DNA of 17,646 bases from Candidatus Tayloriibacteriota bacterium (GCA_026395095.1 JAPLZI010000032.1:8568-26213), one strand, 5' to 3'; shown: positions 1 through 7,016, counted from the stretch's first letter. The notes: generated by a model not told the origin, from the sequence alone. Numbers and translations are program-made.

Positions 1-30
1 CTACTCTATTCACTGGGTGTGATCTCCAAA

Positions 31-237
31 ACCCACGATAGGTTTGCTTCAAAATTAACTTAAATAGTGTTACTATCGTGGTACAACTGAATACGTTAGA
101 AGTAGCCTAAACCCTTTACGGGCATGGCGAAAAGTTAGACAGACTAAGGACAAAGAACCCATCGTGGGGTTGCCTTAATCTGCCATATCGGGAAACCGGT
201 ATGAGTGGCTTCGGCCACTACCCGCGGTGGGCTTTTT
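31..237 (+). ncRNA. Candidate structured non-coding RNA, class unknown
   Basis: No convincing reading frame lies here, but the + strand folds well. CCACGATAG (33-41) pairs with CTATCGTGG (73-81). ATGGC (124-128) pairs with GCCAT (182-186) and encloses TAAGG/CCTTA (145-149/173-177) and AACCC/GGGTT (156-160/167-171). A second arm has GGTA/TACC (198-201/219-222), then GTGGC/GCCAC (205-209/214-218) closed by a UUCG tetraloop. The segment ends in a T run (233-237), as expected for a transcript end, and a coding gene starts 23 bases later. I compared it by eye with RNase P, tmRNA, SRP, 6S and 5S RNA and with group I and II intron cores and found no match. It could be a regulatory or element-borne RNA; strand and exact ends are inferred from the U run. 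Confidence 0.45.
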
Positions 238-260
238 GTATTCATTTTATTTATTAAAAT

Positions 261-797
261 ATGAAAAAATACTTTGCAGTAGTTTTACTAGCCGTACTGA
301 TACTTCCATTGGTTGCCTCTGCGTCTTGGTGGAATCCAGCAAGTTGGAGTATGTGGAGTTTTTTTAGATCCGTACAAAACAATCAATCAACCCAGACTCA
401 AAAAATAATACAGACCACGACGACTATGAATGTTGCAACCACAAGCGTTAAGAGAAAAGTAAATCAGGACAAATCTGAAAAACTAAAAGTAGAAGAAACA
501 AAAACAAACGTAACGATTTTACCTGTCCAAACAGACTCTACTGGAAATCAATTAAATCCTAATCTTGATTACAGTAAATACACTGTAAATGGACAAGTTC
601 TTTCTCCGCAAGACTATGCAAATTATTTAGCAAGGAAAGTGATAGATAACAATAATACAAAAAGAAATGTTATGGACTACGATATTTATCATATACATGA
701 TGGGACCGCATATAGTCCACAACAATTTAATGCCATTGATTGTGCGTACTATAACATCGGTTGTCCCACGATTGATGTCCGTATTATTAATAGATAA
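261..797 (+). CDS. Secreted protein of unknown function, 178 aa
   Basis: The N-terminus is a clear Sec signal peptide: two lysines, a hydrophobic run over about residues 5-18, and a probable cleavage after ASA near residue 22. The mature part begins with a Trp-rich segment (residues 22-36), followed by a Thr/Lys-rich, low-complexity linker to about residue 90. The C-terminal portion (about 100-178) is more globular, rich in Tyr and Asn, with two Cys near residues 162 and 169 that could form a disulfide outside the cell. I do not recognise the family. It follows the candidate structured RNA and is the first of four closely spaced + strand genes, so it is probably exported cargo of the integrated element. 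Base composition is AT-rich like its neighbours. Confidence 0.7.
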   Translation: MKKYFAVVLLAVLILPLVASASWWNPASWSMWSFFRSVQNNQSTQTQKIIQTTTTMNVATTSVKRKVNQDKSEKLKVEETKTNVTILPVQTDSTGNQLNPNLDYSKYTVNGQVLSPQDYANYLARKVIDNNNTKRNVMDYDIYHIHDGTAYSPQQFNAIDCAYYNIGCPTIDVRIINR

Positions 798-806
798 ATC
801 TTTAAT

Positions 807-1007
807 ATGAAATGTAAAAAATGTGGAAAAATCATGGAGGAAGGGTTTGGTTTTGATGGTAAAGAATGGGTTCTTTTGGATAAAGATTCCGTGGGACTCG
901 AACCCTTGTTCGACTTTTTTTGTAGAGATTGCGTTGAAAAAGCATTAAGCGTATTGTTGAGTGATATAGAAATAAAGAAATCTCTAAATGAAACCGACAA
1001 CATCTAA
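807..1007 (+). CDS. Small zinc-ribbon-like protein, 66 aa
   Basis: The protein carries CKKC at residues 3-6 and CRDC near residues 39-42. This spacing of two Cys-x-x-Cys knuckles is typical of a zinc ribbon, so it probably binds one zinc ion. The middle is rich in Gly and aromatic residues, and the C-terminal 20 residues are likely helical. No signal peptide is visible, so it is presumably cytoplasmic, unlike the genes around it. It starts 9 bases after the previous stop and its end overlaps the next start (988) by 20 bases, which suggests co-transcription. The function is not recognisable; small zinc-ribbon proteins of this kind can bind nucleic acid or other proteins. Confidence 0.6.
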   Translation: MKCKKCGKIMEEGFGFDGKEWVLLDKDSVGLEPLFDFFCRDCVEKALSVLLSDIEIKKSLNETDNI

Positions 1008-1641
1008 ATTAGGCTCAAAAGTCATAATTATTTTACTCGCTGTTCTCTTGTTGATGAGTGTCTTAATTTTTTTACAAAATCATTCCAATAAAAAACCGAT
1101 ATTAGATGATGCTGGTATTACTACAACTGTGACCAAGGATACTGAAACAGAATATACATTACATTCAGAAAACTTTGAGAAATACTTCTGTGATTTTGAA
1201 AATAATGTTGGTTGGACTGAGTGTATGATTGAAGCACTGGATCGAGCCTCAGCTGAGCGTGAATGGAAGCAACGTAAACTTGAGGTGATAAAGTCTCCGC
1301 AGGTGAATCAATATAATATTCTTCCATTTGAACTTGTCGATGAGCATAAGAAAATTCGTACATGGAGAGAAAACTTTGAGACGGGTAGAGATTCATGGTG
1401 TGAGGCTAAATTTGTATTTCAAGGGGGTTCAGGAAGCGCTGGCAGTATTGCCTCGTGTGAGCTAGAACTTGAGCTACAGGCTATTAAGGATCTCAACTAT
1501 CTACACTACGATGTTATTATGCAATTTAATTTTGGGTCAGGTATTTCAGATTTTGAACCTACAGATGCTGATATTCAGTCATTGGTAAAGTCGAATAAAA
1601 CCAAGCGTGGATGTGTGTGGGCAGGAGAAGCTTGTGAGTAA
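988..1641 (+). CDS. Membrane-anchored extracytoplasmic protein of unknown function, 217 aa
   Basis: A single hydrophobic segment at about residues 10-29, preceded by basic residues, should act as an N-terminal membrane anchor or uncleaved signal. The remaining roughly 185 residues would face outside. They contain several Cys (around 68, 78, 138, 153, 209 and 216), compatible with disulfides in an exported protein, and a Gly/Ser-rich turn around residue 147. I see no catalytic motif and do not recognise the family. The start overlaps the end of the zinc-ribbon gene by 20 bases; the next gene begins 37 bases downstream. It appears to belong to the same four-gene cargo block. Confidence 0.65.
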   Translation: MKPTTSKLGSKVIIILLAVLLLMSVLIFLQNHSNKKPILDDAGITTTVTKDTETEYTLHSENFEKYFCDFENNVGWTECMIEALDRASAEREWKQRKLEVIKSPQVNQYNILPFELVDEHKKIRTWRENFETGRDSWCEAKFVFQGGSGSAGSIASCELELELQAIKDLNYLHYDVIMQFNFGSGISDFEPTDADIQSLVKSNKTKRGCVWAGEACE

Positions 1642-1678
1642 TGTTTACATACTATACGTTACTTATATTAAATAAAGA

Positions 1679-2587
1679 ATGAAAAAAAGATATAAAATTT
1701 TACTCTCCTGTGTATTCCTACTAATACTAACCGGTATTCTTTTTCTATTTTTTCGGAATACTATAAGCCAAGATAAAGTTACTGTACCCGTTTCAGAAAA
1801 AACTACCATAGCAACCACAACATCTGTTATGAACGGTTATACAATCGAATTTGTACGTAGTTCATATCTGATTGACAGCACAGCTAACTGGAGCAAGATT
1901 CTTATTTTAAAAAATGACAACATCGTTTTTCAAGACGATAGAGCAGAAGAGTTTTCTGGTTTTTATTCAAAGGGTGTTGGTGACTGGATTACGGATGTAG
2001 GTGAATTAAAATCCAAAGCTCTTAAGGATATAACTGGGGATGGAAAACCAGAACTTGTTTTTACATCCTATTCTGGTGGTTCACACTGCTGTTCTCATAA
2101 CTATATAATCGGGCTAACAGACCCGATTCACTTCTATCTTAATCTTGATACTGGAGATAGTGGGATAGTGTTCAAAGACCTTAATCACGATGGAAAAATG
2201 GAGATTGAGACGTACGAGGATATTTTTGCCTATTGGCACACAAGTTTTGGCGCTTCACCTATGCCAAGAGTGGTTTTAAGCCTTCAAGATGACGTCTACA
2301 AGCCCGATACTAAGCTTATACGTGAATCAGCACCTCCTGACGCTGAAATACGAGCTAAGGCCGCTGAGGTGACAAGTTGGAGTGGTGCCGCCGGTCCAGA
2401 TGTATCATGGAAATATGCGATTGATCTCATCTATTCTGGCAATATCATCTCCGCCCGAAAATATGTTGATTTGGCTTGGCGTGAAAATGGTGAGTTTAAG
2501 ACAAAAGAAGAATTTTGGCAGGAGTTGACCGACCAAATACACAAGAGTCCTTACTACTCTGATTTACATTCCTATTTCGGAATATAG
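1679..2587 (+). CDS. Membrane-anchored protein with FG-GAP/VCBS-like calcium-binding repeats, 302 aa
   Basis: An N-terminal hydrophobic segment (about residues 7-25) after basic residues indicates a membrane anchor with the bulk outside the cell. Two loops fit the Asp-rich calcium-binding pattern of FG-GAP/VCBS beta-propeller repeats: DITGDGKPELV at about residues 120-130 and DLNHDGKMEIE at about 165-175. Between them is the segment SGGSHCCSHN, which I remember from FG-GAP-like exported proteins with a GG(A/S)HCC signature. The C-terminal third is helical and not recognised. Such proteins often act in surface binding, but no partner or substrate can be read from the sequence. It is the last gene of the cargo block, and no strong terminator follows. 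Confidence 0.65.
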   Translation: MKKRYKILLSCVFLLILTGILFLFFRNTISQDKVTVPVSEKTTIATTTSVMNGYTIEFVRSSYLIDSTANWSKILILKNDNIVFQDDRAEEFSGFYSKGVGDWITDVGELKSKALKDITGDGKPELVFTSYSGGSHCCSHNYIIGLTDPIHFYLNLDTGDSGIVFKDLNHDGKMEIETYEDIFAYWHTSFGASPMPRVVLSLQDDVYKPDTKLIRESAPPDAEIRAKAAEVTSWSGAAGPDVSWKYAIDLIYSGNIISARKYVDLAWRENGEFKTKEEFWQELTDQIHKSPYYSDLHSYFGI

Positions 2588-2632
2588 AAAAACAAGTGCC
2601 GCAGTTGACACCGACACCACTTTATTGTGGTA

Positions 2633-2660
2633 TTGACTTTCAATCTTGGCTTGCTATGAT
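2633..2660 (+). promoter_or_regulatory. Sigma-70-like promoter upstream of the primase leader
   Basis: TTGACT (2633-2638) and TATGAT (2655-2660) are separated by 16 bases, each one mismatch from the -35 and -10 consensus. Transcription would start near 2667 and run toward the primase gene. A second TTGACA lies at 2605-2610 but lacks a good -10 element. Confidence 0.5.
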
Positions 2661-2838
2661 TACTCTTGCTCTTTGATTTTTAGTGCCTCAAATCAAAATA
2701 TAGCGGTACTCCCCGCCTCTCTCCCAACATAGCCATGCGGCTTTTCGCATAACACCCAAATAGCTGGCAACTTCCTCATAAGCAAAATTGCTCCTTGAGT
2801 TGCCGGTTTTAAGGGTTAATTTAAATACCAATAAAGAT

Positions 2839-2870
2839 CGCACCCAAGTAGCACCTGAATAGGTGCGCTT
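2839..2870 (+). promoter_or_regulatory. Terminator-like hairpin with a competing upstream pairing partner
   Basis: GCACCT (2851-2856) and AGGTGC (2861-2866) form a 6-bp stem with a GAAT loop, followed by GCTTTT. The upstream CGCACC (2839-2844) can pair with GGTGCG (2862-2867), using nearly the same 3' arm. The two pairings exclude each other, which is the layout of an attenuator. The U run is short, so termination strength is uncertain. Confidence 0.35.
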
Positions 2871-2918
2871 TTGCATATGCAAAGAGAATTATTATCAATA
2901 AATAACTTTATGTTTTGC

Positions 2919-2984
2919 GATAACTCTGAGTGAAAGACCTAGTCGGTTACCACTTAGAGTTATCACAAGACACGTAACCGACTA
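2919..2984 (+). promoter_or_regulatory. Interleaved inverted repeats (H-type pseudoknot) ending on the primase start codon
   Basis: Arm A GATAACTCTGAGTG (2919-2932) is complementary to CACTTAGAGTTATC (2951-2964) with one G-T pair. Arm B TAGTCGGTTAC (2940-2950) is perfectly complementary to GTAACCGACTA (2974-2984). The order is A, B, A', B', with linkers of 7, 0 and 9 bases. That is the topology of an H-type pseudoknot. B' covers the ten bases before the primase ATG plus its A, exactly where a ribosome would bind, and no Shine-Dalgarno sequence is visible. Translational control of the replication gene is the inferred role. The same repeats could instead be DNA operators or part of an origin. 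Confidence 0.6.
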
Positions 2985-4396
2985 TGGAAAATATAATATT
3001 AGAGTGTGCTTTGAATTACGCTAGTTTGGGATGGTCTGTGTTTCCCTGTCATAGCATTCGTAATGGTAAATGTACTTGTGAGAATGATGGGTGTGACAAA
3101 AAAGGCAAACATCCAAGAACGCCCCACGGCTATAAAGATGGAACTACGGATGTAGAGAAGATTCGAAAATATTGGACAAAATTTCCCTATGCAAATATAG
3201 GCTGTGCAACAGGCCAAGTCTCTAAGATTGTTGTACTTGATCTAGATACCAAGCATGGTAATAGCGTGCAAGTAATGATGAAAAAGATGTCATCTCTTGG
3301 ATTCAATATTCCTGCCACTGCAAGCGCAAGGACTGGAGAGTATTTACAGGATAAGGAGAGAGGAGCACATTTCTTTTTCAACTGTTCTGGTGTGCCCATA
3401 GAATCTGTAACAAATATTTTAGAGAACGTAGGGATAAAAGGAGTTGATATTAGGGCTGACAAAGGCTATGTCATTCTTGCACCCTCTGCACATTTCACAG
3501 GAGTATCCTATGAATGGCAGGTATCCCCCATGCTTGTTGGCCTTGCTGATCTACCTAGTTGGATCATACAAAAACTGCACACTGACCCTGAAAGTGCTGG
3601 CAAATCTGAAAACAAAGATTGGGGAAAGATTTTTAATGCCGAAGCATTGGAGGGGATGCGCAATGACACCGCAACAAAAGTGGCTGGAAAATTGTTGCAG
3701 GCTATGCCGAGCGAAGCGTGGCCTCTAGGATGGGACTTGCTTAAGGCTTGGAACTTACGCCTCACCAAACCATTAAATCTAGGCGAGCTAAAAACAGTTT
3801 GGAACAGTGTTGAAAAAAGAGAAAAATCGAGTAAGAAAAATAAGGAGGAACTTACTAAACCTGAACCAAGAGTTCGTATACCAAAATGCCCTGCTCCGAG
3901 TAGGACTGTAGATTTTGAGGAATGGGCGAAAATAATCAGTGCAAATTTCCCCGATTTAAGATTTGCGTCAGAGATCAGCCTTGCTGTCATCGCCCAGTTT
4001 CTTATTAAAGATATAACCAATCCTTTTGCTTTAGTGTTGGTCGATGTACCATCTTCTGGAAAAACCATAACCATAAACTTCTTCTCTGATATCCCAGAGC
4101 TTACCTACTCCAGCGATAAATTCACCCCTGCATCATTTGTCTCCAATTCCGCCAACGTTAAGAAGGAGAAATTGGGTGAGATTGATTTACTTCCTCGTAT
4201 TCAATATAGGATGTTCCTAATCCGTGACATGGCCACCTTGTTTGCCAAAAGAGACGAGGACTTAAATGAATTACTAGGTATTTTGACTCGTGTGCTAGAT
4301 GGAGAAGGTTTAAACACTGATTCAGGAGTGCATGGACAACGTGAATATAACGGCGAGTATTTATTTATGATTCTTGCGCAAGATTGTTTTTTTTGA
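2984..4396 (+). CDS. Prim-Pol type DNA primase/polymerase with ATPase domain, N-terminal part (frame broken)
   Basis: The product would start replication of the element by making primers and probably unwinding DNA. Residues 1-190 match the bifunctional primase-polymerase N-terminal domain (archaeo-eukaryotic primase superfamily): a Cys-rich loop ending in GKHP (about 22-44), the metal-binding DLD at 86-88, a GAHFFF segment at 127-132, and DIRADKGYVILAPS (155-168). A helical segment at about 222-276 with conserved Trp residues resembles the primase C-terminal domain. An ATPase domain follows with a P-loop-like DVPSSGKT at 354-361. The frame stops at TGA 4394-4396, just after an 8-T run, while the rest of the family continues in the -1 frame (next entry). 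The start ATG at 2984 is embedded in a pseudoknot. Confidence 0.8.
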   Translation: MENIILECALNYASLGWSVFPCHSIRNGKCTCENDGCDKKGKHPRTPHGYKDGTTDVEKIRKYWTKFPYANIGCATGQVSKIVVLDLDTKHGNSVQVMMKKMSSLGFNIPATASARTGEYLQDKERGAHFFFNCSGVPIESVTNILENVGIKGVDIRADKGYVILAPSAHFTGVSYEWQVSPMLVGLADLPSWIIQKLHTDPESAGKSENKDWGKIFNAEALEGMRNDTATKVAGKLLQAMPSEAWPLGWDLLKAWNLRLTKPLNLGELKTVWNSVEKREKSSKKNKEELTKPEPRVRIPKCPAPSRTVDFEEWAKIISANFPDLRFASEISLAVIAQFLIKDITNPFALVLVDVPSSGKTITINFFSDIPELTYSSDKFTPASFVSNSANVKKEKLGEIDLLPRIQYRMFLIRDMATLFAKRDEDLNELLGILTRVLDGEGLNTDSGVHGQREYNGEYLFMILAQDCFF

Positions 4397-5058
4397 AAAT
4401 CAACTCTAGAGATAAGGGCGAGGAAGAGCTTTCAGCACAAATAGTTGATCTTAGTTATAAAGAGAAGGAAAAGGCATGCAAGACCATCACTAAAGACTTT
4501 CTTTATGGTTTATGGAATCTTCATTCGTCAGGCGTGGAGTGGAACAAGAAAAATGACAATAAAAATCTTCTTAACATTGTCGCTAGATGTTCGATGTTAT
4601 TAGCACATCTACGAGCTGTAATTAATGTTTGGCAAGATGACTTTAATAATGAATTCAAATACGGTAGCCCAGTAATTGAAAAACCTGACCGCCTAAATCA
4701 ATTGTTCTATAACCTTGTTCGTGGACATGCGCTTGTGTGCGGACGTAAACAAATCGGCATTGAAGATTTACCGGCAGTTATTGAGCTATGCGTAGATGGT
4801 GCCCCTTCTGCTAGAGCAACTCTTTTCAGGAAGTTGATTGAATATAGTGGAAAAATGACAACTTCTGAAATAGAACGTGAACTGAATTGTTCCAAACCAA
4901 CTGCCCTAAAGGAAATGAAGACACTAGAAATAGTGAAAATCTGTACCCTGCATGAACATGCTAATCAAGATAACGAAATCAAACTTTCAGACAGATTTAA
5001 ATGGTTTTTAAGTAGCGAATGTACAGAGATCAGGAAACTCGCCAATAAAGCAAAATAG
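4384..5058 (+). CDS. Primase/ATPase C-terminal part in the -1 frame, with winged-helix end
   Basis: This 224-codon frame has no good start of its own: it opens on a TTG inside the 8-T run (4387-4394) and has no Shine-Dalgarno sequence. It reads as the continuation of the primase/ATPase. The residues LKINSRDKGEEEL right after the T run look like the part following the ATPase core, and residues about 150-185 form a helix-turn-helix (SEIERELNCSKPTALKEM). Extending this frame upstream of the T run gives ARLFFLKIN, which fits the family better than the other frame. That suggests the real break lies just before 4378 and that roughly 20 codons are missing. The alternatives are ribosomal -1 slippage, a genuine deletion (pseudogene), or a homopolymer sequencing error. 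Confidence 0.65.
   Translation: MFFLKINSRDKGEEELSAQIVDLSYKEKEKACKTITKDFLYGLWNLHSSGVEWNKKNDNKNLLNIVARCSMLLAHLRAVINVWQDDFNNEFKYGSPVIEKPDRLNQLFYNLVRGHALVCGRKQIGIEDLPAVIELCVDGAPSARATLFRKLIEYSGKMTTSEIERELNCSKPTALKEMKTLEIVKICTLHEHANQDNEIKLSDRFKWFLSSECTEIRKLANKAK
4387..4396 (+). other. T8 run with a phased slippery heptamer followed by a stop codon
   Basis: In the primase frame the sequence reads T TTT TTT TGA, a phased X-XXY-YYZ heptamer immediately before the stop. A -1 slip would join the frame of the downstream 224 codons. This is suggestive of programmed frameshifting, but homopolymers also attract indels and sequencing errors. Confidence 0.4.
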
Positions 5059-5067
5059 CCACTGTGC

Positions 5068-5304
5068 ATGACCAATAATGATGATATAATGAGCAAGCTA
5101 CACGGAGGTCAAGGAGAGTCTATTTTTGTACCCAGTGAGGTGCGACGAAGGCCTCTGTGTAGCAACTTTGGCTCTCCCCGTCGCACCTCACTGGGTGTAG
5201 ATAATCAACCCTTCACTGAAGAAACTGTGGGTGCATTACAAGAACTTGGTGAAATTCTTAAAGGTATACGCAAGCGTTTGATCCTAGAAGGTAAGATAAA
5301 ATGA
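5068..5304 (+). CDS. Small protein of unknown function, 78 aa, interrupted in-frame by a palindromic element
   Basis: The gene begins 9 bases after the primase frame and its stop overlaps the recombinase start by 4 bases (ATGA), so it is likely translated in coupling with the recombinase. Residues 22-44 are encoded by a palindromic insertion (5131-5199). Without it the protein would be 55 aa, running directly from GESIFV to DNQPFTEE. The C-terminal half (about 47-78) is predicted helical, with a hydrophobic heptad-like pattern and a basic end. No family is recognised. By position it may be a recombination directionality factor or a small regulator, but that is only a guess. The ATG at 5089 is an alternative start. 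Confidence 0.5.
   Translation: MTNNDDIMSKLHGGQGESIFVPSEVRRRPLCSNFGSPRRTSLGVDNQPFTEETVGALQELGEILKGIRKRLILEGKIK
5130..5196 (+). repeat. Palindromic MITE-like element inserted in a coding gene
   Basis: An 18-bp perfect inverted repeat, ACCCAGTGAGGTGCGACG (5130-5147) and its complement (5179-5196), flanks a 31-base centre. GTA occurs on both sides (5128-5130 and 5197-5199), so a 69-base unit including one copy of the flank can be removed cleanly, leaving the frame intact. The arms read as PSEVRR and RRTSLG in the host frame. This parallels the in-frame palindromic elements known from Rickettsia, but no sequence relationship is claimed. Confidence 0.65.
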
Positions 5305-7016
5305 TTACAAAATCTGAGGAACGTATAATCAAGGACGTACAAAACGGAAAATACCGTGATTATTATTTGATATACAACCGTAAGAGTACCGACGAGCCTA
5401 ATAACCAGAAAAACTCCATCACTCATCAAAAGCTTGAGAATGGTAGGTTTGCTCTTACAGAAAAACTTCCAGTAGCTCAATTAACACTAAAAGGATTTTG
5501 TAAGAATGGAATTATCTCTGAAAAACATTCTGCCTTTAAAGAGGATAATGACATCACCTTTTCTACGGATGGACAGGTTCAATTTAGTATAGAACGACCA
5601 AAATTCTTAAGATTGGCACAGCTATTAAGTCCACACCTATTTAAAGGGATAATTTGCCTTTGCTGGGACCGTATAAGTCGTAACAAAGCAGACGAAGTTA
5701 TTATTCGTAAACTTATGAAGCTTGGCATAAAATTCAAGTTCGTATATGCCACATACGACGATAGTAGTTCCGGTGCTCTCCATATGGATATTGACGGCAT
5801 GTTTGCCGCCCATCACTCTAGGGTGACGAGCGAGAAAGTAACAATGGCAAAGAAAAACTTAAGGGCAGAAGGTGTCTGTACCTTCAAAGCCCCCATTGGT
5901 TATCTCAATCACGGAGATATGAGAAATAAGCCCTTTGACCCCGTGCGAGCACCGATTGTTAAGAAGTTATTTGAAATGTATGCCACCGGCATCTGGAGTC
6001 TTGCCGATCTCGCCCGTTGGGCTAATGAACAAGGTTTAACTACAGTCCCTGTAAGAAGGAGAAGGACTGTAGATGAAATGCTTGCCGATGACGGGGATGA
6101 TGCAGTCTTGATTGCACCTGTGTCTCGTCCTATTACATCAAATTATCTTCATAAAATTCTTACCAATAGATTCTATACTGCCAGAATACCAGACAACTTT
6201 GGAGATTGGATACCAAGTGTAAGTCAACAGGCCTTAGTTGAGGATGAATTATTTGATAGGGTTCAAAAGGAGCTTTATAGAAAGAAAGTAAGCACTCACT
6301 ACACAGAGAAACTGGATCATCCATATAGGGGGTTCGTGCGTTGTGGAAACAGTGGCCGTGTATTCACTCCATATCCCAAGAAAGGCATCATGTATTACGG
6401 AGCACGCTGTCCAGTAGGTTGTCCTCACAAAACAACAAGCTTCAATATGGACTTTCTTGAAAAAGAGATAGGCAAGCTTATTTCCAAACTTAAATTCACT
6501 GAAGAAGAACTTGTAGAGATAGATGCTAGAACTAAAACCGACCTAGCTGTCTTCGAACACAAGAGGTTGGACACGCTAGATATAAACGATAGGAGAAAGA
6601 GGAAATTAAGAGAGGACCTTACTTATCTACGCACCAACAAACTTACTCTCTTAAAAACAGGAGCGTATTTACCAGAGGCTTTCCTTGAGGAAGAGAGCAA
6701 ACTAAACAGTGAGCTTCTAACAATTCAAAACGAGGAACAGGTATCAGATGTTTCCATGCACGAGGTTGTAAAAGATTTGGTAACCCTTTCCGAACTCCTA
6801 AAGGATGCGGAACTGTATTACTCTCTGGCCGAAACAGAGGAAAAGGAACAAATTGCTCGTGTTATCTTTTCCGAACTTTCACTTTCTGAAAATACGTTGA
6901 AATACCAATGTAGAAATGGTTTCAAGGCTCTCGAAAGTCGTTTTACACACTCTGGTGACCCTACGGGGAGTCGAACCCCGATTCCAGCCTTGAGAAGGCC
7001 GTGTCCTAACCATTAG
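5301..7016 (+). CDS. Large serine recombinase (integrase) of the element
   Basis: This is a serine site-specific recombinase that would integrate and excise the element. The catalytic domain begins with YNRKSTDE; Ser29 is the probable nucleophile. It continues with CWDRISRN (the conserved DRLSR region) and the long helix around GMFAAHHSRVTSEKV. A recombinase domain follows from about residue 195 (APIGYLN) to about 330. The zinc-ribbon region is degenerate: CGNSG stands where CxxC is expected, with CPVGC later. A coiled-coil segment spans about 400-520. The last roughly 24 residues (from SGDPTGSRTP) are the antisense translation of tRNA-Glu, so the natural protein end in the free element may differ. 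The start overlaps the upstream small gene by 4 bases. Confidence 0.9.
   Translation: MITKSEERIIKDVQNGKYRDYYLIYNRKSTDEPNNQKNSITHQKLENGRFALTEKLPVAQLTLKGFCKNGIISEKHSAFKEDNDITFSTDGQVQFSIERPKFLRLAQLLSPHLFKGIICLCWDRISRNKADEVIIRKLMKLGIKFKFVYATYDDSSSGALHMDIDGMFAAHHSRVTSEKVTMAKKNLRAEGVCTFKAPIGYLNHGDMRNKPFDPVRAPIVKKLFEMYATGIWSLADLARWANEQGLTTVPVRRRRTVDEMLADDGDDAVLIAPVSRPITSNYLHKILTNRFYTARIPDNFGDWIPSVSQQALVEDELFDRVQKELYRKKVSTHYTEKLDHPYRGFVRCGNSGRVFTPYPKKGIMYYGARCPVGCPHKTTSFNMDFLEKEIGKLISKLKFTEEELVEIDARTKTDLAVFEHKRLDTLDINDRRKRKLREDLTYLRTNKLTLLKTGAYLPEAFLEEESKLNSELLTIQNEEQVSDVSMHEVVKDLVTLSELLKDAELYYSLAETEEKEQIARVIFSELSLSENTLKYQCRNGFKALESRFTHSGDPTGSRTPIPALRRPCPNH

Larger units (their letters stand above)
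2588..2983 (+). other. 396-base non-coding region: promoter, hairpin-rich leader and pseudoknot
   Basis: No gene is supported here. A good sigma-70-like promoter (2633-2660) would give a leader of about 315 bases before the primase. That leader contains successive stems: TTTGATTT/AAATCAAA (2672-2679/2690-2697), GCGG/CCGC (2703-2706/2713-2716), ATGCG/CGCAT (2735-2739/2746-2750), GGCAACT/AGTTGCC (2766-2772/2798-2804) with an inner AGCA/TGCT, and GCACCT/AGGTGC (2851-2856/2861-2866). A 14-base palindrome (2870-2883) and the interleaved repeats at 2919-2984 follow. A 64-codon minus-strand frame covers 2688-2882, but I see no family resemblance and its span coincides with the hairpins, so I do not call it a gene. 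The region could be an RNA regulator, a replication origin, or both. Confidence 0.6.

Noticed and set aside
10..20. TCACTGGGTGT at the left edge matches the right arm of the palindromic element (5188-5198).
   Set aside because: Only 11 bases agree and the match does not extend; such a match is expected by chance in a window of this size.
196..229. The 34-base arm has the length of a group II intron domain V.
   Set aside because: The AGC triad and GNRA loop are missing and the lower stem does not pair correctly; no reverse transcriptase is present.
1..260. A left attachment site of the element with a copy of the tRNA-Glu 3' end.
   Set aside because: No stretch resembling the tRNA T arm or acceptor was found there on either strand.
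2611..2631. ACCAC/GTGGT hairpin after the calcium-loop gene as a terminator.
   Set aside because: Only five base pairs and no T run follows.
2688..2882. A 64-codon minus-strand frame in the hairpin region.
   Set aside because: No family resemblance, no ribosome-binding site, and it coincides with the hairpin-rich leader.
4394..4396. TGA in the primase frame as a recoded glycine codon, as in some candidate phyla.
   Set aside because: Reading through TGA in the same frame gives no family-like sequence, whereas the -1 frame does; other genes here end normally at TGA.
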